From Vibrio plantisponsor (GTDB lineage Bacteria > Pseudomonadota > Gammaproteobacteria > Enterobacterales > Vibrionaceae): a DNA stretch of 64,000 nucleotides. The stretch spans positions 434,001 through 498,000 of the forward strand of contig NZ_JABEQC010000001.1 in assembly GCF_013041605.1 (NCBI RefSeq). Reading direction: 5' to 3'. Below the pieces are notes generated by a model that saw only the letters and a list, made by a program, of their open reading frames with translations, was not told the origin of the DNA and did not search any database. A program made the position numbers and the translations under genes. Below, in pieces: positions 1 to 7,945 of this stretch (position 1 is its first letter; each line of letters begins with the position of its first letter).

Positions 1-1
1 C

Positions 2-268
2 TATTTGCAGTTTGGTGGCGAATCTCGCCAGCAATTAAAAGATCGCGTGCTGAAAACTTGCATTGAAATCATGGAGCAAGAAGGTAATAACACGGTTCTG
101 GCGGTGTCGCATTCAGGTGCATGTAAACACTTTTTGTCCCTATGGCACGACTTAGATGATGTACTGAAAGGACCAATCCCGAACTGCTGCGTAATCAAAT
201 ATGAGTATGAAAACAAAACCTTTAAGTTGGTGGAAATATTCGATATAACCAAAAACTTCAAGGAATAG
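2..268 (+). CDS. Histidine phosphatase (phosphoglycerate mutase-like), C-terminal part
   Basis: This is the last 88 residues of a protein whose start lies before the window. The motif SHSGA near residue 35 of the visible part matches the second catalytic histidine region of the histidine phosphatase superfamily, which dephosphorylates small metabolites or phosphoproteins through a phosphohistidine intermediate. The first RHG motif should lie upstream and cannot be seen. The gene ends 33 bases before the acetyltransferase gene on the same strand, so the two may be cotranscribed. The substrate cannot be told from this fragment. Confidence 0.75.
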   Translation, partial: YLQFGGESRQQLKDRVLKTCIEIMEQEGNNTVLAVSHSGACKHFLSLWHDLDDVLKGPIPNCCVIKYEYENKTFKLVEIFDITKNFKE

Positions 269-301
269 TATTCATTCACATATAGGACGGACAATTAAGA
301 T

Positions 302-760
302 ATGGACATCATTATCGATAGACTAGAAGGCGGAGAAGTTATAGGACTCTTGGAAGAGCATTTAGCTGATATGTACGCCACTTCTCCACCTGAAAGTGTG
401 CACGCGCTCGATGTAAACGCGCTTAAATCCCCCGAGATCACTTTCTTTAGCGGCTGGCGAGATGGGCAATTAATGGGTTGTGTGGCGATAAAACAATTGG
501 ACGAATCACACGCTGAGCTTAAGTCGATGCGCACCTCACGTCACGCCAGAAAATCAGGGGTAGCGACTCAACTACTGCAACATGCTTTGAACGTATCAAC
601 GGAACGTGGATATCAACGTGTAAGCCTAGAAACAGGCTCGGAAGAGTACTTTCTTGCGGCACGAAACCTTTATGAGAAGTTTGGTTTTAATTACTGCGAA
701 CCGTTTGCAGACTACAAACCCGATCCGAACAGTAAGTTCATGACTGTTGAGCTAAGGTAG
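302..760 (+). CDS. GNAT family N-acetyltransferase
   Basis: A 152-residue protein with the single-domain GNAT layout. The acetyl-CoA pyrophosphate loop is seen as R-K-S-G-V-A-T at residues 83-89, following the beta4 strand AELKSMR, and the C-terminal part has the typical NLYEKFGF segment at residues 122-129. It resembles the YsnE/PhnO-like group of small acetyltransferases of unknown substrate. The start ATG follows closely after the upstream phosphatase gene. Family is secure; the acceptor molecule is unknown. Confidence 0.85.
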   Translation: MDIIIDRLEGGEVIGLLEEHLADMYATSPPESVHALDVNALKSPEITFFSGWRDGQLMGCVAIKQLDESHAELKSMRTSRHARKSGVATQLLQHALNVSTERGYQRVSLETGSEEYFLAARNLYEKFGFNYCEPFADYKPDPNSKFMTVELR

Positions 761-1012
761 CCAAAGAATTAGAACAGAGAGAAGACTCGGAAGGCTCAAA
801 GCAGCCTATGCAAATTCTCAAAGTTGACGCTTTCTAAGTAATAAAAATAATTCCACTCCGATCACAAAATCACCAAAAAAGTGCGATTGGTCACATTTTT
901 GTGCAGGCCTGTTAAGTTCATATAAGTGTAAATATATAGATATCAATAAGTTAACAGTTGGCACTGCTTATGCAATTCCTTTCTATAGACAGGTATGCAG
1001 GAGATCAGTGAC

Positions 1013-1813
1013 ATGGAAATGATTGGCAATAACTTTATTCTTGGTTTGGTCGGTGAAGTTTCTACATTAGTTTCAAAAGGTTCACGTCGTAGTTTGCTGA
1101 AGCATCAGGCTTCAGTTACCAAGTTACTGGATATGATTGATATGGTCAGACAGCATCGATCTCTCACTCACCAGTTTCTATTTAATCATCAACAAGAGGT
1201 TGTAGAGAAAATTGCAGCGCTTGATGAGGAGATGAAGAAAGCAATTACCAAGCTAGCGAGTGATCGTTACGTTGGTAATTCTATTGAAAGAATCGCACTA
1301 AAAAACAAGCTGTCTCAGTTAACCAGTAGCTACAAGGAACGTTCGATTTCGAACAATTTGGTGGCGCACGGCAAGGTGATTCGCCAACTGATTTTTCAGA
1401 TCGATAGCCAGATCCTTATCTCTCTTGATAAAGCCGACAAGCTGGAGTTAGCAGGAGAATACAATGATCAGTGGCAAGCGGTGATGTCTGGTATTGAAGC
1501 GTTGACTCAGTATCGATTAAGCATCATGGCAATGAACATGAACTTAAAACCGGCACTGCTGGCAAAACAAGCGAATGTTCTCTATTCCAAACTGGTCAAA
1601 GTCAGTGACGTGTATTCGGATTACCACCCAGATCTGAATGAGTGTATGACACAGCTAGAAAGATATTTGACCGAGCATAAACATACAGAAGAGTATCAGG
1701 CGAAGTTGTTTGATTTGAGTTCAGAGATTTCAGCAGCCTTGGTTGATGTTTATGAAGCGATTATTGAAAAAACCTTCGCCAAAGCCATTAGTGGTGTTTA
1801 TTCCGCAGAATGA
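1013..1813 (+). CDS. Helical protein of unknown function
   Basis: A 266-residue, almost wholly alpha-helical cytoplasmic protein without membrane segments. I chose the ATG at 1013 because a GGAGA ribosome site lies 8 bases before it; an earlier TTG/ATG-like start lacks one. The stretch around residues 45-60 (RQHRSLTHQFLFNH) faintly recalls the conserved basic motif of NIT (nitrate/nitrite-sensing) helical domains, but this is a weak resemblance and no output domain is attached. The gene stands alone, with its own AT-rich promoter region and a strong terminator at 1831. It is probably a conserved Vibrio hypothetical. Confidence 0.7.
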   Translation: MEMIGNNFILGLVGEVSTLVSKGSRRSLLKHQASVTKLLDMIDMVRQHRSLTHQFLFNHQQEVVEKIAALDEEMKKAITKLASDRYVGNSIERIALKNKLSQLTSSYKERSISNNLVAHGKVIRQLIFQIDSQILISLDKADKLELAGEYNDQWQAVMSGIEALTQYRLSIMAMNMNLKPALLAKQANVLYSKLVKVSDVYSDYHPDLNECMTQLERYLTEHKHTEEYQAKLFDLSSEISAALVDVYEAIIEKTFAKAISGVYSAE

Positions 1814-1830
1814 TTCGCAAGATGAACCAA

Positions 1831-1857
1831 GGGAGAGCTAATCGCTCTCCCTTTTTG
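1831..1857 (+). terminator. Rho-independent terminator
   Basis: An 8-bp perfect stem (GGGAGAGC / GCTCTCCC) with a 5-base loop followed by TTTTTG, just after the helical protein gene. Confidence 0.85.
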
Positions 1858-2184
1858 TTGCCTGCTCTAAACCACCAGATCAGCAGGTTGAGTTTTACTG
1901 TGATGTAAAACGTTTTTGCCCCAAAGTGTGCCAGCCTAGCATTTGGGACACATTTTGTTTGTCATAATTTGACCTATTTTTTCTAATAACTAAGTATGTA
2001 GTTAGTTTTGCATGGGATGTCATACCGACACTGTTTTCATTTTGGATTTTGCGTTTAATTTTTTAATTAATAAAAACAATATGATAAGTGATATTATTCG
2101 GTATTCTTCTCTATACTTATATGGAACGTGTCTAGCTAAAAGATACTGTTGGGCATCAAAAGTGCACGTAATTAGGTGAGTAGA
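1858..2184. other. Intergenic AT-rich leader of the accessory block
   Basis: About 330 bases without a convincing gene. The stretch becomes strongly AT-rich from about 1960 and presumably holds the promoter of the accessory gene starting at 2185. I see no integrase, tRNA end or complete attC site here, so the left border of the accessory block is not marked by a recognisable attachment site. Confidence 0.5.
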
Positions 2185-2865
2185 ATGTCAAAAAAAGAAA
2201 CTTCCCGAGGTCAACAAGTCGTTGATGTTGTTAAATCTGACTCAGTCGTCAGTTTGGGGAAAGAATATTTAGAAATCGGTATAGATGCGGCATTGGACTC
2301 TGGAGCTTTAAAAGACATACCATTAGTTAGTACTGTTGTAGGGCTATGTAGTAGTTATGGGACAGTAAAAGATCATATTTTCGCTACTAAGTTAATTAAA
2401 TTTCTCAATCAGCTCTCAGAGGTTCCGTTATACGAAAGGATGATAATGGTTGAGAAGCTAAACGAAGACGATAAATTTGCTGGAAAGGCAGGCACCGCTT
2501 TAATTGAGATTCTTGATCGAATGGAAAGTGAAGTGAAGCCAGAATTAGCTGCAAAGTGTTTTTCGGCATACGCAAGAGAAATCATCAATTACAACGAATT
2601 ACGCCATATGCTTCACGCTATTGAGCGAGTTCCCGCTTTTGAAATTAATGGGTTAGCAAAATTTGCTGTTGCGACAATAGGTACATTTCAGCAATTCGAC
2701 CAATCAACGTTGCTAGCCTATGTTAATGCGGGTTTGGGTATGAATAATGGAGGCTTAGATGGTGGTGCTATTTTGCCTACAGATCTTTGTCGTCTATTCG
2801 TGAATAGCGGTGTTATTTCTCTAAATGGAACAACTATAGGTCAAGATGCCATACAAACGCTTTAA
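2185..2865 (+). CDS. Accessory protein of unknown function, first gene of a putative defence block
   Basis: A 226-residue protein that I do not recognise. The ATG at 2185 is preferred to the GTG at 2176 because AGGTGA lies 5 bases upstream. Residues about 30-60 form a moderately hydrophobic, Gly/Ser-rich stretch (DIPLVSTVVGLCSSYG) that could be a helix hairpin, followed by helical segments and a C-terminal ILPTDLCRLFVNSG region. The coding sequence is noticeably more AT-rich than the core genes around it. Its stop codon lies inside an attC-like sequence (2854-2962), the arrangement seen for integron cassette genes. Together with the next two genes it may form a phage-defence module, but no function can be assigned. 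Confidence 0.75.
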   Translation: MSKKETSRGQQVVDVVKSDSVVSLGKEYLEIGIDAALDSGALKDIPLVSTVVGLCSSYGTVKDHIFATKLIKFLNQLSEVPLYERMIMVEKLNEDDKFAGKAGTALIEILDRMESEVKPELAAKCFSAYAREIINYNELRHMLHAIERVPAFEINGLAKFAVATIGTFQQFDQSTLLAYVNAGLGMNNGGLDGGAILPTDLCRLFVNSGVISLNGTTIGQDAIQTL

Positions 2866-2962
2866 GACGGATTCGCAACGCATTTTTACTAAGCGTTGGC
2901 TCATGTGTTTAAGGTGTATGCAGAGGCTTGTTCAGTACGTTGCTCACACCTTAGCAATCATC
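2854..2962 (+). repeat. Degenerate integron attC-like site (Vibrio repeat type)
   Basis: The sequence from ACAAACGC (2854) through GACGGATTCGCAACGC (2866-2881), then GCGTTG (2893-2898), and a right part CGTTGCTCACACCTTAG (2938-2954) follows the layout of Vibrio-type attC repeats as I remember them: left core next to the stop codon, an inverted CAACGC/GCGTTG pair, and a right arm with CGTTG and CTTAG. The final GTTRRRY core is not recognisable, so the site is probably decayed. It lies between the stop of the first accessory gene and the start of the abortive-infection gene. Confidence 0.45.
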
Positions 2963-2983
2963 AACTTTTAATTAAGAGGTAAT

Positions 2984-3817
2984 ATGAGAAAAGACATTCC
3001 TGCGCCCGTAATCGCGGTTTTATCAGACAATTTATCTGCACTCGAAACTCATGCAAGCCTCGATAACCTTTTCTTATATGCTGATGCCCCAGGGGAGCCG
3101 CCTGAAGGTTCTAAGCCCGTTAAAGTTCAAGCGTGGCTAAGACGAATTAACAAAGAATCAGACGAACCATTAAAAGTCCTTGGTAAGTTGATTGAAACGT
3201 ATATGGAGTTACCAAATCAAGAAGAGGAAGAGGTCTTCCTGTGGGGAACTAACGTCACAAATCATAAAAAGGAATTCAAAGAAAAGCTCGAGTCAATTTT
3301 TGCTCAGTGCAATCTAACTTACATTAATGGCGGTATTGTATCTGATGGTAGTTCCGCTCCAAGTCGCTCCTTGTCTGACTTAATTAAAGGCAGAGATATT
3401 CCCTCAATTGAAACTGAATTTACAAGAGCGCTAGCAAATGTAAACTCTGAACCTAGAGAATCAGTGTCAGCAGCTTGCAACATTTTGGAATCCATCTTTA
3501 AAGTCTATATTGCTGACGAGCAATTAGAACAACCTCAAAAGCAAGATCTACAAAACGTTTGGAAAGTTGTGCGTGGTGATTTAGGTTTCGACCCCAAATT
3601 GGTTCAAGATGATGACTTAAAAAGAGTGTTATCAGGCATCCTGTCAATTGTTGACGGTATTGGAGCGTTTCGCACACATGCCAGTTCAGCGCATGGTGAG
3701 GGTCGAGTTATGTATAAATTAAAGCCTCGTCATGCTCGTTTGGCAATTCACTCTGCCCATACAATAGCGATGTTTGTGCTTGAAACTTGGGACGAAAAAC
3801 GTAAGTCAGCGAGCTAA
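2984..3817 (+). CDS. Abortive infection family protein (Abi_C-like)
   Basis: A 277-residue protein. The C-terminal half (about residues 128-270) matches the abortive-infection C-terminal domain: a short SLSDLIKGRDI entry, helical repeats with ESVSAACNILESIFK (159-173), and the signature R-T-H-A-S-S-A-H-G at 230-238. In related families this Arg/His motif belongs to HEPN-like RNases, so an RNA-cleaving toxin role is possible (family knowledge; not shown here). The N-terminal half is not recognised and could be the sensing part. A good ribosome site (AGAGG) precedes the ATG. It is followed after 54 bases by the nuclease-like gene. Its stop TAA merges into an attC-like scar. Confidence 0.8.
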   Translation: MRKDIPAPVIAVLSDNLSALETHASLDNLFLYADAPGEPPEGSKPVKVQAWLRRINKESDEPLKVLGKLIETYMELPNQEEEEVFLWGTNVTNHKKEFKEKLESIFAQCNLTYINGGIVSDGSSAPSRSLSDLIKGRDIPSIETEFTRALANVNSEPRESVSAACNILESIFKVYIADEQLEQPQKQDLQNVWKVVRGDLGFDPKLVQDDDLKRVLSGILSIVDGIGAFRTHASSAHGEGRVMYKLKPRHARLAIHSAHTIAMFVLETWDEKRKSAS

Positions 3818-3838
3818 ACAAATCTGTTCAAGAGGGCT
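3815..3838 (+). repeat. Possible attC scar at the stop of the Abi_C gene
   Basis: TAAACAAATCTGTTCAAGAG plus GG overlaps the stop codon and resembles the left end of Vibrio integron repeats (stop, ACAAA, then TTCAAGAGGG). Only this left end is visible; the right arm is missing before the next gene begins at 3872. The resemblance is short, so this is a tentative call. Confidence 0.25.
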
Positions 3839-3871
3839 TTATGAACCACAGCAATTGATAGGCATTTTTAA

Positions 3872-5296
3872 ATGAATGAAGATATTTATAAAGACTTCTA
3901 TGAAACACTAGAGGCATCTAAAACAGACCCATTTAGCTTAAGTGTTAAGCAAGCTTTTGATTGGTTTTTAGAGTTTATTGGGCAAGACGAGTGGGCAGTT
4001 AGGAAAGGGAAAGTCGTTCAATACTTTCAAAACATGAACCAATCGATATACAAGAAAAATGATGGTGAAGCCATCAAGAAGGGTAAGAATCGGATAGCAA
4101 TGTACGAGGATTGGATCTCGTGGTACATGTATTTGGCTGAAGCTGTAATTGATAAGCCCCAAGTAAGTGAACCTAATCAATCATCAAGAGTCTTCCCGTT
4201 TTTTGCCATGATTGGTGACTATAGAACAGAGTTAGAGGCTATAAGTGGTATCGAAGGAAAGCTGCAAGACCTTCTTACCAAAAATATCAATCAACCTGAT
4301 TCAGTATTATTCGAAATGGTCGTTGCTATTTGCTATGTGAGAAACGGTTGGGAAGTGGAGTTTATTCCGGAAACTCGAGCGCATAAAACCCCTGATCTGC
4401 TAGTAAAAAAAGGCGACGAAACATATTACGTTGAGTGTAAACGGTTGGGTAAAGTTACTGAATATTCAGAAAATGAACGAAATGAATGGTTGAAAAGATG
4501 GAATTTACTTGTTCCTACTTTTTTCCATTATCCAGATTCAACTTTTATAGAAGTAACTTTTAAGCAAGAAGTCGCAAAAACAAACCCTAACCTTTTATCT
4601 AAAGCATTTTTGGATATGGCTCAATGTGGTGCTATCAGTAAGGGGTTCTGTGTCGAGAATGATGAAATCAAGGTATGTGCTAAACACATTGATATGAGAA
4701 GGGTTGAAGAACACTTTGATAAGTGGATGGTTAAGTATCCATCAGCACAATTCTATGAGTTGTTTGATGATGAATATGTTCCTTATGGAAGTTACACCAT
4801 TGCTGGTGAAATAAACTTAGTTGAAGTGGGAGAGGAAGGGGATGTCATAAACATTTTTGCAGACAAGGTTGGTAAAGTATTTTGTGCAAGGTGGCAATGT
4901 ATAGCGGATGCATCTATCGATAAGAAAGCCAAAGATGTGAAAAAGTTATTATCAAAGGCAGTAAAGCAAGCTCCTAATGATTTCCCTACAGTTATTCATA
5001 TTGGCTACGAAACTCTTCATGGTCCAGAAATAGAGATTATACGAGACCAAAAAATAACAAGTCTCATATCTGACTTTGAATTTGGTGATCAGAGTGTTGC
5101 ATCAGTATTTTGTCATTCATTTCAACCGAGACATTTTGCTGATGGAAACTGGGATTTTGCTGAAACTACCAGATATTACGGTATAGAAATGAATCCTGAT
5201 GCGATCTTAAAAGAAAATTTGCTATTACAAAGGGACGGAGTTGAAACCAGTAATGATTCGCATTGGATGCAAGACTTGCGAGAATACATGAATTAG
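3872..5296 (+). CDS. PD-(D/E)XK nuclease-like accessory protein
   Basis: A 474-residue protein. The centre carries the ordered residues of a PD-(D/E)XK nuclease fold: E148 in LFEMVVA, then a hydrophobic strand GWEVEFI, P174-D175 in HKTPDLLV, and E188-C189-K190 in YYVECKR. This fold occurs in restriction enzymes and in many phage-defence effectors and cuts DNA with metal ions. The N-terminal 140 residues are helical and aromatic-rich; the C-terminal 280 residues are not recognised. The start has only a weak ribosome site, so translation may be coupled to or reinitiated from the gene before it. The block ends here; the next conserved gene is 520 bases away. Function in defence is inferred from fold and neighbours. 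Confidence 0.8.
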   Translation: MNEDIYKDFYETLEASKTDPFSLSVKQAFDWFLEFIGQDEWAVRKGKVVQYFQNMNQSIYKKNDGEAIKKGKNRIAMYEDWISWYMYLAEAVIDKPQVSEPNQSSRVFPFFAMIGDYRTELEAISGIEGKLQDLLTKNINQPDSVLFEMVVAICYVRNGWEVEFIPETRAHKTPDLLVKKGDETYYVECKRLGKVTEYSENERNEWLKRWNLLVPTFFHYPDSTFIEVTFKQEVAKTNPNLLSKAFLDMAQCGAISKGFCVENDEIKVCAKHIDMRRVEEHFDKWMVKYPSAQFYELFDDEYVPYGSYTIAGEINLVEVGEEGDVINIFADKVGKVFCARWQCIADASIDKKAKDVKKLLSKAVKQAPNDFPTVIHIGYETLHGPEIEIIRDQKITSLISDFEFGDQSVASVFCHSFQPRHFADGNWDFAETTRYYGIEMNPDAILKENLLLQRDGVETSNDSHWMQDLREYMN

Positions 5297-5818
5297 GCTC
5301 ATTACAAGAGTTTAAGGTTTCAAGATTCAACATACTTTTCCTAATCATACAGAGACGTTTTGAAGCATCAGGTCTAGCACGTTTATGTCCAGCAATGAGT
5401 TTAATTGTCTTCTTATGTAGTTAATAAGAATTTAATTTCTGAGTACGAAGTCCTACTAATCGTTCAGCGATGAGCAACCCTACTGTATCACTTAGTTTCT
5501 TTGAAGAAGTGAGCTACAAGTTTCATCAACTAGGCAGTATGTTGGTTCACTGTAATCTGATGATTAGTCACAAACGTTATAAAACAGTCATCACTTCGCG
5601 GTGTTTGTTCCGTAGAGAAGGTTCTCAAGATAAGCATTTTCGAATAAAAGTAGTGAGGGGTGTACGTGATAGAAACGCCTGATAGCAGAATTTACTTAGA
5701 GTGTATGTAGGATGTTTTAGATATTTGTCACATATTGACATGAAATGTTTGAGTGTTTGCTCGAAAGTGATTAAATAAACACCGAGTTTAATTTTAGCTA
5801 ATCAGAGAGGATCCCGTT
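5297..5818. other. Long intergenic stretch after the accessory block
   Basis: About 520 bases, AT-rich, no convincing coding region. Bases 5301-5345 (ACAAGAGTTTAAGG ... ATTCAACA ... TTTTCC) weakly recall an attC left arm. A short reading frame at 5470-5682 has no ribosome site and no recognisable domain, so I do not call it a gene. The last 100 bases are likely the promoter region of the zinc-ribbon gene. Confidence 0.4.
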
Positions 5819-6052
5819 ATGCCAGAAGCGTTTTGTAACTGTTGCCGTAAAACTACACAGCATAAAGTTGTTATGAGACGTTGTTCTTCAGAATCGGAAT
5901 CGAGTTGGCAAGCGGTACATGCTTTTCTTTCAAAAATTTTTAACGGTGAACATTACTACCCAATGGAGCAGCAAATGTTCTGTCGAGAATGCAATCACAA
6001 GTTGGTAGTAGCAAGTAACAAATACTCTGGGGCTGATACCGTCAAGGTGTAG
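5819..6052 (+). CDS. Small zinc-ribbon protein
   Basis: A 77-residue protein with two cysteine pairs, C-N-C-C near residues 6-9 and C-R-E-C near 58-61, which would hold one zinc ion in a ribbon fold. The ATG is preceded by AGAGAGG at a suitable distance. Such short proteins are common conserved hypotheticals in vibrios; some help nucleic-acid or protein contacts, but nothing here tells the role. A strong terminator follows at 6083, so it is a single-gene unit. Confidence 0.75.
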   Translation: MPEAFCNCCRKTTQHKVVMRRCSSESESSWQAVHAFLSKIFNGEHYYPMEQQMFCRECNHKLVVASNKYSGADTVKV

Positions 6053-6082
6053 CGTTATAAATTAAACCAGTATCACTATTCC

Positions 6083-6125
6083 AAATACAGGCACTGTTTA
6101 GCTAAAAGCAGTGCCTGTATTTTTG
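6083..6125 (+). terminator. Rho-independent terminator
   Basis: A perfect 14-bp inverted repeat (AAATACAGGCACTG and its complement, 6083-6096 with 6109-6122) around a 12-base loop, running into TTTTT, just downstream of the zinc-ribbon gene. Confidence 0.85.
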
Positions 6126-6203
6126 CGCCTAGTAGCAAAGAGATACAAGATTCTCCTTACTTCGGAATTATTGTTTCGAACATTATTAATTGGATGATTG
6201 TGA

Positions 6204-6368
6204 CTCGATTTATACACCAACGGAGTTTCCGCAAGTCCCACCTCTGTTGACTACAAGTTTTCTGTCGATGAGGGAGAAATGATATACAGAATTCACTCTG
6301 AGTCAGATGCCAATCCTTTCACAGAGCGGTTGTTTAAGTCGTTTAAACTGTCCAATACCTTGTATTAG
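6204..6368 (+). pseudogene. Remnant of a gene (C-terminal fragment only)
   Basis: An open frame of 54 codons without a start codon or ribosome site, closed upstream by TGA at 6201 and ending in TAG at 6366. The translated piece (e.g. DEGEMIYRIHSESDANPF then TERLFKSFKLS) looks like a real protein tail, of the kind seen at the end of small secreted or lipoprotein-like proteins, and it sits directly before a terminator as a true gene end would. I read it as the surviving 3' end of a deleted gene. The identity of the parent gene is not known to me. Confidence 0.45.
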
Positions 6369-6374
6369 CCGATA

Positions 6375-6403
6375 AAAAAGGAGCAATTGAATTGCTCCTT
6401 TTT
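6375..6403. terminator. Bidirectional Rho-independent terminator
   Basis: AAAAAGGAGCAAT (6375-6387), loop TGA, then ATTGCTCCTTTTT (6391-6403). It can end transcription from the remnant on the plus strand and from the yiaV-like gene on the minus strand. Confidence 0.85.
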
Positions 6404-6434
6404 ACTGTCTCTTTCATCCGTTTTGATAACGGGA

Positions 6435-7565
6435 TTAATGATCCAGATATAGGTAGTTTTGCCAGCTCTTCATGCGGATAAGCACTTTACGCATAATAGA
6501 AACGTGCTCAAAGCTATCTGAATACACTGCGACCTCTGCACTAGAACCTAACGGTAGATGGTATTCACTCATGTCATCAGTGAGTTTCAGTTTAACCATC
6601 ACTCGGCCTTGAGTGTTGATTGCCTGAGTACCTAACAGTGAACCTCTCGCCTGTATTTGGCCTTCAGCAATCGCAGGGATAACATCAACCACTTCGCCTT
6701 TGAACACCTTACCTGGAATCGATCTAAATACGAACTCTGCTTCAAAACCCGATTGTAAACGCTGCATAGAGTTTTGGCGGAAAGCACCGTAGAAGTAGAC
6801 ATCTTCGGTGTGAACGAAAGTCATTACCGGAGCTAACGGTAGCGGTACTGCCATCATACCCGGACGCAATGCTAGTTGAGTAACAAAGCCGTCAGTAGGT
6901 GCGGTTACAACGGTTTGTTCTAGATTAAATTCAGCTTGAACTAGCTCTGCTTGCATACGCGCTACAGTGGTGTTTTCACCATTGATTTCTGACTCATAAG
7001 CTAAGCGTGAAGATTCTTCACTCGCTTGCGCTGCTTCCAAAGCGGCTTGAGCACCTTTGTAAGCTTGATTTGTGGTGTCAACTTGCTGTGCTGTAAATGC
7101 GCCACGTTTAAAGCCCTTGTTGTAACGTTCGTACTCTCGTTTTGCTTTATCGCGTTCAGCTGTGGCTTTTGCTGTATTTGAAACAGCGCCTTTGTAAACC
7201 GATTCCAATTGCAGAACTTGTTGCTCTGCTTCAGCGACAGACGCTTGTTTTTGGACAACGATAGCTTGAAATGGTGTTGGGTCGATTTTAAACAACACAT
7301 CGCCTCGCTTCAGAGGCTGGTTTGGAACCACGTCTACTTCAATAACCTTGCCGCGAACACCTGAGACAATCGGCGTTGTGCTATAGGCTTGACCACCGAT
7401 TGCGGTAAATGGGTGGTTGTAGTTCATGAGAAGAATCAAGGTACCAATCAGCACCACACCACCTAATACAGCAGTCGGCACTGACCACTTGTTTAGAGGG
7501 ATTTTGAAAATCTTAAAAACGGCAATACAAATCGCGGTGTAAGTCAGAATAAGTAACAAATCCAT
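6435..7565 (-). CDS. yiaV: HlyD-family membrane fusion protein (YiaV-like)
   Basis: A 376-residue periplasmic adaptor protein. It begins with an N-terminal membrane segment (two hydrophobic stretches within residues 1-50), then a biotinyl/lipoyl-like half (GKVIEVDVVPNQPLKRGDVLFKI cut at about residues 69-92), a long coiled-coil hairpin rich in Ala/Gln/Glu (about 95-215), the returning lipoyl half (APTDGFVTQL) and a beta-barrel region. Such proteins link inner-membrane transporters to an outer-membrane channel or act with small membrane partners. Its ATG overlaps the stop of the yiaW-like gene by one base (TAATG), so the pair is translationally coupled, as for yiaW-yiaV of E. coli. The substrate is unknown; no pump gene lies next to it. 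Confidence 0.85.
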   Translation of the reverse strand: MDLLLILTYTAICIAVFKIFKIPLNKWSVPTAVLGGVVLIGTLILLMNYNHPFTAIGGQAYSTTPIVSGVRGKVIEVDVVPNQPLKRGDVLFKIDPTPFQAIVVQKQASVAEAEQQVLQLESVYKGAVSNTAKATAERDKAKREYERYNKGFKRGAFTAQQVDTTNQAYKGAQAALEAAQASEESSRLAYESEINGENTTVARMQAELVQAEFNLEQTVVTAPTDGFVTQLALRPGMMAVPLPLAPVMTFVHTEDVYFYGAFRQNSMQRLQSGFEAEFVFRSIPGKVFKGEVVDVIPAIAEGQIQARGSLLGTQAINTQGRVMVKLKLTDDMSEYHLPLGSSAEVAVYSDSFEHVSIMRKVLIRMKSWQNYLYLDH

Positions 7566-7945
7566 TATTTTTGCTCCTCTTCTTGAGCTGTCTCAGAAGC
7601 TGCAGGAGCTTGGCTTTGACTTAGTTTTGCGATTTCAGTTTTTAGCATGGCTACTTGTTGGGTCAGTTCATCGACACGTACATGAATATCGTGTGTTTCT
7701 TCCTGAAGTTTATGGAAACCCCAACCTCGGTCCTCGCGCCATAGTGTTGCCCAAATCCATAAGAACGGCCACAGAACGTGAAGAGTAAACAGGCTAACCC
7801 AGCCTGCCACGTGAATGGCATCTTGATGAGGGTGATTGCGCTCTTTAGCAATTTCGTACGGAATGTCATGGATGACGATGATGCCGTAGAAAATCACTAA
7901 ACACACAAATACCAACATACCTAGGGCAAAATAATCTAAAAACAT
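7565..7945 (-). CDS. yiaW: DUF3302 inner-membrane protein (YiaW-like)
   Basis: A 126-residue protein with two membrane segments (about residues 5-25 and 48-68), a Trp-rich loop (LWPFLWIWATLWRED) and a C-terminal coiled coil (HDIHVRVDELTQQVAML) ending in a charged tail. This is the DUF3302 family, which occurs next to HlyD-type adaptors. It is the first gene of the two-gene operon with the adaptor gene and probably anchors or assists it in the inner membrane. The activity is unknown. Confidence 0.85.
   Translation of the reverse strand: MFLDYFALGMLVFVCLVIFYGIIVIHDIPYEIAKERNHPHQDAIHVAGWVSLFTLHVLWPFLWIWATLWREDRGWGFHKLQEETHDIHVRVDELTQQVAMLKTEIAKLSQSQAPAASETAQEEEQK

Noticed and set aside
860..930. 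CRP site before the helical protein gene
   Set aside because: TGCGA and TCACA half sites are present but separated by four bases instead of six.
5470..5682. 70-codon plus-strand frame after the accessory block
   Set aside because: No ribosome site, unusual composition, no domain; likely chance in an AT-rich intergenic stretch.
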